Assembly (NCBI RefSeq): GCF_019890615.1
Contig: NZ_JAINVZ010000005.1
Coordinates: forward strand, 186,001-250,000
Source: Streptantibioticus parmotrematis
GTDB lineage: Bacteria > Actinomycetota > Actinomycetes > Streptomycetales > Streptomycetaceae
Direction: 5' to 3'
Length of the DNA: 64,000 nt
Every line of letters starts with the position of its first letter. Position 1 is the stretch's first letter. The notes under the pieces are model-generated. The model searched no databases. It was not told where the DNA came from and saw only the letters and a program-made list of their open reading frames with translations. Positions 52,549 to 59,432 of this stretch are shown in pieces. A program made the position numbers and the translations under genes.

Positions 52549-53058
52549 GTGAGGGAAGAAGTCCGCGAACGGGAGTTCCGGGCGTTCGCCGAGGCACGGC
52601 AGGCACAGCTCAGACGCAGCGCGTACCTGCTGTGCGGCGACTGGCACCAGGCGCAGGACCTGGTCCAGATCACGTTGATGAAGCTCTACGCGGCCTGGGG
52701 CCGGGTACGCAAGGACGGCAACGTGGACGGATACGCCCGCACCATCCTGACGCGCACCTTCATCGACCAGCACCGCAGGCGGCGTTGGCGCGAGGAGCCG
52801 CTCACGGAGCTGACCGATCCGCCGTCGACGGGCCCGGAGACGCCGGAACTGCGCCTCGTGATGCGTTCGGCGCTGATGCGCCTGCCGCCCCGCTACCGTG
52901 CCGTGCTGGTCCTGCGCTATTGGGAGGACTGGAGTGTGGAACAGACCGCGGAGGCGCTTCGGGTGTCGACGGGTACGGTCAAGAGCCAGAGCGCACGGGG
53001 GCTCGCGCGGCTGCGGGAACTCGTCGGGGATCTCGCCGAGGAGACGAGCCGGAGATGA
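52549..53058 (+). CDS. SigE-family ECF RNA polymerase sigma factor
   Basis: A 169-residue ECF sigma factor. Region 2 reads AYLLCGDWHQAQDLVQITLM, KLYAAWGRV and GYARTILTRTFIDQHRRRRW. Region 4 reads LPPRYRAVLVLRYWEDWSVE and QTAEALRVSTGTVKSQSARG. This is the SigE-family pattern common in streptomycetes. The GTG at 52549 is chosen because GGAAGG lies 7 bases upstream, where an earlier GTG at 52543 would be too close. The next gene, a one-helix membrane protein, starts inside its stop codon (ATGA), so it is a likely anti-sigma partner or a co-expressed effector. Confidence 0.9.
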   Translation: MREEVREREFRAFAEARQAQLRRSAYLLCGDWHQAQDLVQITLMKLYAAWGRVRKDGNVDGYARTILTRTFIDQHRRRRWREEPLTELTDPPSTGPETPELRLVMRSALMRLPPRYRAVLVLRYWEDWSVEQTAEALRVSTGTVKSQSARGLARLRELVGDLAEETSRR

Positions 53059-53438
53059 GGAGGGAGATGAACGGGGAGGAAGCGGACGTCGTGCGGATCG
53101 CCTTCGAGCAGATCCTCGACGCCGCGGAGGAGCCCGCCGCGCGTGACGTCGTCGACGCCGCCGTCGCGGGCGGGCGACGGGCGCGGCGCCGGCGCCTGGC
53201 GCTCTCGGCCACGGGCACGATGCTGTTCGTCGCCCTGACCGCCACCGCGGTGACCGCCTTGCCGGGCGCGCAGCCCCAGCACCGTCCGGTCCCGCTCAGC
53301 CCGCCGAGCGTCGGCCGGCCGAGCCCGGACCGCGCACCCAGCAGCGCGTCCGTGCCCACGCCGGTGAGCGCGTCGCCGCACCCCGGCGGCCCGTCATCCG
53401 GTGGGAGCCCCGGCCAGGGCCCGCGGTCCGCGCCCTAG
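53055..53438 (+). CDS. Small single-pass membrane protein coupled to the sigma factor
   Basis: A 127-residue protein overlapping the sigma gene by 4 bases (ATGA). A cytoplasmic acidic and helical N-terminal half (EEADVVRIAFEQILDAAEEP) is followed by a basic stretch GGRRARRRR, one membrane helix (LALSATGTMLFVALTATAVT) and a Pro/Ser-rich outer tail. The layout, with its short cytoplasmic part, helix and disordered exterior, fits a membrane anti-sigma factor, but no zinc-binding HxxxCxxC motif is present. An ATG at 53067 is an alternative start. Confidence 0.7.
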   Translation: MRREMNGEEADVVRIAFEQILDAAEEPAARDVVDAAVAGGRRARRRRLALSATGTMLFVALTATAVTALPGAQPQHRPVPLSPPSVGRPSPDRAPSSASVPTPVSASPHPGGPSSGGSPGQGPRSAP

Positions 53439-53453
53439 CCGGGGCCCAGCCGG

Positions 53454-54425
53454 TCAGGCGAACGCGTCGACGCCGGTCAGCCGCGCCGACAGCTCCCACA
53501 GACGGGCCGCCTGCTCGGGGTCGCGCGCGTAGTCGCGGACACCGGTGCGCGGTCCCTCGGCGGGGGTGGGCTCGGCGATGTCGCAGTCCTCGCAGTAGAC
53601 GCCGCCCATGCCGTCCAGCCGGGAGGAGGTCGCCGCCCACACCTGGGTGGCCGCGCCCTGCTGCGGTGTCTTGAAACCGAGGTCCGGCACCGGTTCGCCC
53701 TTCTCGTCGATCCAGCCGCGCTCCCTCATCTCCTCCTGGGACAGGTGCCGTTGCAGCGGAGTGAGGATGCCGCCGGGGTGCAGTGCGAACGCCCGCACCC
53801 CGGCGTCCCTGGCGAGCGCGTCGAGGTGAATCGCAAACAGCACATTTGCCGTTTTCGACTGCCCGTACGCCTCCCACTTGTCGTAGCCGCGCTCGAACCA
53901 CGGGTCGTCCCAGCGGATGGGCGAGTTGTGGTGTCCGGCCGACGAGACCGACACGACCCGGGCCTTCCCCGCCTTGAGCGCCGGCCACAACCGGTTGACG
54001 AGGGCGAAGTGGCCGAGGTGGTTGGTGGCGAACTGCGCCTCCCATCCCGGGCCGATCCGCGTCTCGGGGCAGGCCATGATCCCGGCGCTGTCGATGACGA
54101 TGTGCACGTCGCGGCCGGAGGCGAGGAAGCGGGCCGCGAAGTCCCGGACGCTGTCGAGGTCGCCGAGGTCCATCTGCTCGACCTCGACCCGGTCGATGCC
54201 CGCGAGTGCCTCACGGGCCGCGTCGGGCCGACGGGCGGGGACGATCACGCGGGCCCCCGCGGCGGCCAGCGCGCGGGTGGTCTCCAGGCCGAGGCCGGAG
54301 TAGCCGCCGGTGACGACGGCGAGCCTGCCCGTCAGGTCGACGCCGTCGAGCACCTCGGCCGCCGTGCTGTCGGCGCCGAAACCCGATCCGATCCCGTGCT
54401 GAGGTGTTGCCTTCGATGTCGTCAT
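53454..54425 (-). CDS. Short-chain dehydrogenase/reductase
   Basis: A 323-residue SDR. Cofactor motif: LAVVTGGYSGLGLETTRALA at about 33-52. The structural NHLGH motif, the catalytic Ser in VVSVSSAGHH and the Tyr/Lys pair in AYGQSKTAN are all present, as in the WWOX/retinol dehydrogenase-like subgroup. The protein reduces or oxidises a carbonyl or alcohol with NAD(P). The ATG at 54425 lies only 7 bases after the -10 box of a MerR-type promoter, so the message is probably leaderless. The gene ends close to the convergent membrane-protein gene. No MerR gene is adjacent. Confidence 0.9.
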   Translation of the reverse strand: MTTSKATPQHGIGSGFGADSTAAEVLDGVDLTGRLAVVTGGYSGLGLETTRALAAAGARVIVPARRPDAAREALAGIDRVEVEQMDLGDLDSVRDFAARFLASGRDVHIVIDSAGIMACPETRIGPGWEAQFATNHLGHFALVNRLWPALKAGKARVVSVSSAGHHNSPIRWDDPWFERGYDKWEAYGQSKTANVLFAIHLDALARDAGVRAFALHPGGILTPLQRHLSQEEMRERGWIDEKGEPVPDLGFKTPQQGAATQVWAATSSRLDGMGGVYCEDCDIAEPTPAEGPRTGVRDYARDPEQAARLWELSARLTGVDAFA

Positions 54426-54432
54426 GCCGTCG

Positions 54433-54463
54433 AGACTAGGAATTGGAGCGCACTCCAACGCAA
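54433..54463 (-). promoter_or_regulatory. MerR-type promoter with 19-bp spacer
   Basis: On the minus strand TTGCGT (54463-54458) and TAGTCT (54438-54433) are separated by exactly 19 bp. The spacer carries the dyad TTGGAG-N4-CTCCAA (54458-54443). A 19-bp spacer with a central dyad is the hallmark of promoters activated by MerR-family regulators. Confidence 0.75.
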
Positions 54464-55121
54464 GTGGACACGGCCACCGGGGCCCGCGCCGGGCGCCGCG
54501 ACCCGCGTCGGGCCTTCCACGGCGCCTGAGACCGCCGCGCGTCGCTCCGGGTCGCGTGGGCCGTCCCGTGTCACGGGTTTCCGGGACACCCGACGCCACA
54601 GCGCGCCGCGGGACGCCAGCCGCCGGGGCCGGGCGTTCGGGATTCCCGGAAACCCCGAACGCCTTCACGCGGGGCTTCCGGAAGGCAGGCGCGTGGCCCG
54701 CGTCGGGACGACACGCGACCGCCGGGCAACGGAACCTTCCCGGCGCCCGGCGAAACCCGGGGCGGGCCGCGTTCACGCCTTCGAGTGCGGTCGGGGCCGT
54801 TGTCGGTTCGCCTGTTCACGACGGCGGAAGGATGAGGACGATCACGCGAACGGGGCGGCCGCCACGGTCATCCGGGACCGGACCGGCCGCCCCGCTCCTT
54901 CCGCTTTCCGTCGGGACCGGATCCGTCCGGAGTCCTCCCGCGGTCGCCGCGCGGCCGTGGTCCGTCGATCACACAGGGTTCGGACCTCAACTCCCGCTTG
55001 GCCCCCATGCCTTGTCGCTGCCGCGTTCCACTGCATATGTTTGGACACCACACGCGACTCGGGGGACGGGCCATCAACGTGGTGTCGCGACTGGGGGCTG
55101 GTCGTTTCGGGGGGATGAGCG
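54464..55121. other. 0.66-kb gene-free region with strong hairpins
   Basis: No gene is supported between the SDR (minus) and SARP (plus) starts. Two strong hairpins occur: a 10-bp stem at 54632-54641/54654-54663 and another at 54852-54861/54884-54893 with an inner GGTC/GACC pair. TTCCGGGA-like blocks recur near 54580-54680. These could be terminators of unseen transcripts or a structured RNA. Confidence 0.45.
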
Positions 55122-58100
55122 GTGGAGTACTGCATCCTTGGGCACCTCGAAGTCTTCCGGGCGGGGACTCCGGTACCGCTCGGGGGCCCGCGGGAGCGAG
55201 CCGTACTGGCGCTGCTGCTGCTCGAGGCCAATCACGTGATCCCGGTGGACCGGCTGATCGACGCGGTCTGGGGCGAGGAGCCGCCCGCGACCGCGCGCGG
55301 CCAGATCCACATCTGCATCTCCAACCTGCGCCGCCGCATCACCCTCAGCGGTCCTGATCCCATCGAGACCCGCAATCCCGGCTACCGCATCCGCGTCGAG
55401 CCCGGCACCCTCGACCTGCACCGCTTCGAGGAGCAGGTCACCGGGGGACGTGCCGCCATGACCGGGGCCCGGCCCGCGCAAGCCGTCACCGAACTGCGCG
55501 CGGCGCTGGCGCTGTGGCGGGGGCCCGCCCTCGCCGACGTCGACAGCCGTCTGGTGCGGCTGGGCGCCGCGCGGCTGGACGAGCGGCGGCTGACCGTGCT
55601 GGGCGAGTGCCTGGAGTGCGGTCTGCTCTCCGGTGAACACCGGGAACTGATCGGTGAACTGCAGTCGCTCGTGGTGGAACACCCGCTCCAGGAGCACTTC
55701 AAGGCGCTGCTGATGACCGCGCTGTACCGGGCCGGACGGCAGGCGGAGGCACTGGAGGAGTACCGGCGCGCCCGCCACGTGCTGATGGACGAACTCGGCA
55801 TCGAGCCCGGCGAGGAACTGCGGCGGCTTCATCAGAGCATGCTGGCGGGCGAGTTCACGCCCGCCCCGCCGGCCGCGGGCCGCTCGCCGCACGCTTCCGC
55901 CCCCGTGCCCGCCGAGCCCGCCGCCTGGCAGCACGATCCCGCTCCCTCGTCCGCGGACGCGTCGTCGCGTACCGGCGAGCCCTCCTCGGTGGCTCCTCGA
56001 CACCCGGCCGTCCCGGAGTCCCTGGCCTGCCTGCCGACCGGTGCCGCCGCCGCGACGTCCGCACCGGGCGCGACGACCGACCCGGTGGCGGGAGCCGTCA
56101 TCGCGCGCTCCGGTGCCGAACGCACCACCCATGACGCCGAGTTAACGTCTCCGGTCTGGCCGCAGGTGCGCACCCCCAGCCTGCTGCCCGCCGACATCCC
56201 CGACTTCACCGGCCGCCGCGAGACCATCGAGCTGATCATGCGCCAGGTCGGTGGCCGGGGCGACGGCGGCGGCACCGAGCACGCGGTGCGGGTGTGCGTG
56301 GTCGTCGGGCAGGGCGGCGCGGGCAAGACCACGCTCGCCGTGCACGTGGCCCACCTGCTCACGGAGGACTTCCCCGACGGCCGGCTCTACGCCCACCTGC
56401 GCACCGGTGACCGGCCGGTCAGCCCCGCCGACATCCTGGAGCGCTTCCTGCGGGTGCTCGGGGTGAGCGGTCCCGCGTTGCCCAAGGGGCTGGAGGAGCG
56501 CGCCGAACTCTTCCGCGACCTGGTCAGCGGGCGCCGGATGCTGATCGTGCTGGACGACGCGATGACCGAGCGCCAGGTCGCCGCGCTGCTGCCGGGAACC
56601 GCGGGCAGCGCGGTGATCGTCACCAGCCGCCGAAGACTCACCGGGCTGCCGTCGGCGGCCCGCGTGGAGATCGGCGCGCTGAGCGACGGCGGCGCGGCGG
56701 AACTGCTGTCCCGCATCGTCGGCGAGGAGCGCATCGGCGCGGAACCCGAGGAAGTCGCCGAGCTGAGCCGCTTGTGCGGAAACCTTCCTCTGGCGCTGCG
56801 CATCTGCGCCGCCCGGCTCGCGGCCCGCCCGCACTGGAGCGTGGCCGACCTGGTGGACCGCCTGGTGGACGAGTCCCGGCGGCTGGACGAACTCAACCAC
56901 GGCGAACTGGAGGTGCGCGCCTCCATCTCGCTCACCTACGACGGGCTGTCCGACGACGCCCGCCTGCTCTTCCGCCGCCTCGCGCTGCTCGACGTGCCGA
57001 GCTTCGCCCACTGGGTGGGAGCCCCGCTGCTGGAGGTCGACGCGCCGCGCGCCCAGGAGGCGCTGGAGGTGCTGGCCGAGGCCTACCTGATCAACGCCAA
57101 ACCGGGCCCCGGCGGCCACGTGCGCTACAGCTTCCACGACATGATGCGCCCCTTCGCCCGCGAGCGGCTGGTCGAGGAGGACGCGGGGGAGCGCCGCGGC
57201 GCCCTGGAACGCTGGCTGGGCGCCCTGCTGTCGCTCACCGGCGAGGCCCACCGTCGCCAATACGCGGGCGACTACCTGGAGTTGCGCAGTTCGGCGAGCC
57301 GTTGGCAGCTGCCGCGACGGCTCGTGGACCGGCTGATGGCCAACCCGCTCGGCTGGTACGAGCAGGAACGCACGTCCCTCGTCGCGGCGGTGCGCCAGGC
57401 GGCGGCCGGCGGACTGGTCGAGCACGCCTGGGACCTGGCGCTCAGCTCGGTGACGCTCTTCGAGGCGAACTCCTACTTCGACGACTGGCGCGACACCCAC
57501 GAAGTGGCGCTCAAGGCGGCGTGCCGCGCGGGTGACCGGCGCGGCGAGGCCGCGATGCGCTACTCGCTGGGCTCGCTGCACTCCTTCGAGCACGCCACCG
57601 ACCGCGCCATGCGCCAGTTCGAGCAGGCGTACACGCTCTACCGGCGGATGGACGACCACCACGGCGCCGCGCTCGTCGCCCGCAACATGGCCTACCAGGA
57701 CTGGCTCAAGGGCGACGTCACGTCCGCCATGGGCCGCTGGGAGGAGGCGCTCGGCGTCTTCCAGGTCACCGGCGACCGCATCGCCGAGGCCCACGTGCTG
57801 CAACGGATGGCCCGGGTACGTCAGGACTGCGGGGAGCCGGACGCGGCGCTGCGCCTGCTGGAGCGGGCGGGGGAGATCTGCGAGGAGGTCGGCAACGAAC
57901 GGGTCGCCGCGCAGGTCCGCAACCGCCTCGGCGAGCTGTGCCTCGGCAGCGGCGACCTCGACGGCGCGCGGCGGGCCTATCAGGCGGTGCTGGAGAGCGT
58001 GCGCGCGGCGGGCGACAAGGTCGGCCAGTGCTACGCGTTGCTGGGCCTCGCTACCGTCGAGATGCGGCGCGGCGGCCACGGCGTGGCGACTCAGACGCTG

Positions 58101-58511
58101 GCGGAGGCGCTGCGACTGGCGGTGAAGGAGGGCGCGCGGATGGCGGAGAGCCGGATCACGCTCGCGCTCGCGGAGGCCTGCCTGGTGGCGCGTCCCGAGG
58201 CCGCCGCCTCACACGCGGAGCACGCCCTGCGGGGCTTCGAGGCGATCGGGGCGACCCTGTTCAGGGCCAGGGCGCTGGGCGTCAGGGGCCGGATACGGGC
58301 CGAGGGCGGTGATCCGGAGGCGGCCAGGAACGACTGGCGGGCGGCGAAGGGACTGCTGTCCGGGATGCGGCTCGACCAGGGCGCGATGGCGCTGGCCGGA
58401 GAGCTGAGCGGGTGGCTGACGGCGCTGCCGGGCGAGACTGCCGGGAACGCGGGGGACGCCGGGGTGCTGACGCGGGCGGACGAGCTGTCCTGCGCCGATC
58501 AGGTGGTCTGA
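55122..58511 (+). CDS. Large SARP-family activator (BTAD, NB-ARC, TPR) with a TTA codon
   Basis: A 1129-residue AfsR-like regulator. An N-terminal OmpR-type winged helix (about 1-90, with RERAVLALLLLEANHVIPVD) and a bacterial transcriptional activation domain (about 95-245, ending LHQSMLAGEF) are followed by a disordered linker. Next comes an NB-ARC ATPase with VVVGQGGAGKTTLAVHVAHL and LIVLDDAM, then TPR-like helices to the end. SARPs activate antibiotic clusters by binding TCGA-type heptamer repeats, and such repeats lie 380 bp past its stop. Codon 341 is TTA (56142-56144), which in streptomycetes ties translation to the bldA tRNA. The GTG at 55122 has GGGGGG 7 bases upstream. Confidence 0.92.
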   Translation: MEYCILGHLEVFRAGTPVPLGGPRERAVLALLLLEANHVIPVDRLIDAVWGEEPPATARGQIHICISNLRRRITLSGPDPIETRNPGYRIRVEPGTLDLHRFEEQVTGGRAAMTGARPAQAVTELRAALALWRGPALADVDSRLVRLGAARLDERRLTVLGECLECGLLSGEHRELIGELQSLVVEHPLQEHFKALLMTALYRAGRQAEALEEYRRARHVLMDELGIEPGEELRRLHQSMLAGEFTPAPPAAGRSPHASAPVPAEPAAWQHDPAPSSADASSRTGEPSSVAPRHPAVPESLACLPTGAAAATSAPGATTDPVAGAVIARSGAERTTHDAELTSPVWPQVRTPSLLPADIPDFTGRRETIELIMRQVGGRGDGGGTEHAVRVCVVVGQGGAGKTTLAVHVAHLLTEDFPDGRLYAHLRTGDRPVSPADILERFLRVLGVSGPALPKGLEERAELFRDLVSGRRMLIVLDDAMTERQVAALLPGTAGSAVIVTSRRRLTGLPSAARVEIGALSDGGAAELLSRIVGEERIGAEPEEVAELSRLCGNLPLALRICAARLAARPHWSVADLVDRLVDESRRLDELNHGELEVRASISLTYDGLSDDARLLFRRLALLDVPSFAHWVGAPLLEVDAPRAQEALEVLAEAYLINAKPGPGGHVRYSFHDMMRPFARERLVEEDAGERRGALERWLGALLSLTGEAHRRQYAGDYLELRSSASRWQLPRRLVDRLMANPLGWYEQERTSLVAAVRQAAAGGLVEHAWDLALSSVTLFEANSYFDDWRDTHEVALKAACRAGDRRGEAAMRYSLGSLHSFEHATDRAMRQFEQAYTLYRRMDDHHGAALVARNMAYQDWLKGDVTSAMGRWEEALGVFQVTGDRIAEAHVLQRMARVRQDCGEPDAALRLLERAGEICEEVGNERVAAQVRNRLGELCLGSGDLDGARRAYQAVLESVRAAGDKVGQCYALLGLATVEMRRGGHGVATQTLAEALRLAVKEGARMAESRITLALAEACLVARPEAAASHAEHALRGFEAIGATLFRARALGVRGRIRAEGGDPEAARNDWRAAKGLLSGMRLDQGAMALAGELSGWLTALPGETAGNAGDAGVLTRADELSCADQVV

Positions 58512-58588
58512 GCGGATCACACGGGCCGGGTGATCGGTCGCCTTCGCTGATCGGTCCCCTTCGCGGGTGCCACGACCACGGAACGGGG

Positions 58589-58792
58589 TCAGTCCCACTG
58601 GGTGTTGCCCGGGGTCGGCGCCGGGGTGGGCGCGCCGGTCGGGGCCGGGGTGCCGCCGCCGTCGGCCGTGACGACCGCGGTGCGCGGGGCGTGGGCGGGT
58701 GAGCCGGAGGGGACGACGGCCGCCGCGGTGCCCGCGAGGGCGGTGAGCAGGGTGACACTGGCGGCGAGACGACGCAGGGCATAGGGGGACAT
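58589..58792 (-). CDS. 67-residue secreted peptide ending NTQWD
   Basis: A short gene with GGGAG 9 bases before the ATG. The signal peptide MSPYALRRLAASVTLLTALA continues to about GSPAHA. The mature part of roughly 33 residues is Thr/Pro/Ala/Gly-rich and ends PGNTQWD. It is convergent with the SARP gene (stop at 58511) and lies between the activator and its presumed target promoter. The function is unknown. The small size and exported, unfolded tail leave open a signalling or wall-associated role. It could also be a fast-evolving secreted protein with no tie to the cluster. Confidence 0.6.
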   Translation of the reverse strand: MSPYALRRLAASVTLLTALAGTAAAVVPSGSPAHAPRTAVVTADGGGTPAPTGAPTPAPTPGNTQWD

Positions 58793-58890
58793 CGAAGCCA
58801 ACTCCCTTGGTGGGGGCCGCCGTTCGGTGTGCGGCGGCTGATGACTTCGATGGTTCGCCGGGGTGCTTTCGTCCGGCTTCCCACACGTCC

Positions 58891-58933
58891 TCGATCCGCT
58901 ATCGAGCGCGACTCGAGTGGAATCCGCTATCGG
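58891..58933 (+). promoter_or_regulatory. SARP-dependent promoter: three 11-bp-spaced heptamers and a -10 box
   Basis: TCGATCC (58891-58897), TCGAGCG (58902-58908) and TCGAGTG (58913-58919) are direct repeats at exact 11-bp intervals. TATCGG (58928-58933) follows after exactly 8 bp. SARPs bind such heptamers (DnrI and ActII-ORF4 prefer TCGAGCG-like units), normally with the last repeat 8 bp from the -10 box. The orientation drives the gene at 59097. An 11-base direct repeat ATCCGCTATCG also occurs at 58894 and 58922. Confidence 0.8.
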
Positions 58934-59096
58934 CGGAACCCGGACCTCCGCCGCGCCGGCCCATCGTGACGACGGCGTTCGCCGAAAGGAGCCGTCCCGC
59001 GGCCGAAGGCGGATCGATAGCCGGACGATACCGGCGCCGCCAACCGTGGGCCGGTATCCGCGGTCTTCCCGCGCCCGAACGAGGAACGGTGTCCCG

Positions 59097-59432
59097 ATGA
59101 AGCTCTCGATCCACATCACCGACAGCGCCTTCGGCGTCGCCGCCGCGGACGTCGACGTCCTGCTCAGGAGCCACGCCGACGGCGGCTGGGAGGACCTCGT
59201 CCGCGGCAGGACGGGGGTGGACGGCACCCTCGCGGTGTGGAGCGGCGCGCCCCTGGAGTCGGGGGTCTACCAGCTCGTCTGCGATCTGGACGGCTACTAC
59301 GCCATCCTCGGCACGGTGCCGCTCCACCCGCGGGCCATCGTGGAGTTCCGGGTGAGCGACCCGGCGGCGGACCTGCATCTGCCGGTGGTGGTCTCCTCGC
59401 ACTCCTGTCTGAGCTATCGCGGCGCGAGCTGA
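59097..59432 (+). CDS. Hydroxyisourate-hydrolase/transthyretin-like protein in PKS cluster
   Basis: A 111-residue protein with the transthyretin fold signature at both ends. SIHITDSAFGVAAADVDVLL (4-23) matches the family HVLD start and supplies His6. LHLPVVVSS supplies His94. The C-terminus is SYRGAS where the family ends YRGS. The catalytic Arg of hydroxyisourate hydrolase, in TxxDGR, is Thr44 here (TGVDGT), so uric acid breakdown is doubtful. No other urate genes are present. The gene lies behind a SARP-type promoter and next to a condensation-type protein and a PKS, so it is more likely a biosynthetic or accessory protein. Its end overlaps the convergent condensation gene by 19 bp. Confidence 0.75.
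   Translation: MKLSIHITDSAFGVAAADVDVLLRSHADGGWEDLVRGRTGVDGTLAVWSGAPLESGVYQLVCDLDGYYAILGTVPLHPRAIVEFRVSDPAADLHLPVVVSSHSCLSYRGAS

Noticed and set aside
59097-59432. Uric acid catabolism as the role of the transthyretin-like gene
   Set aside because: The catalytic Arg position is Thr, the C-terminal motif is altered, and no uricase or OHCU decarboxylase gene is nearby.
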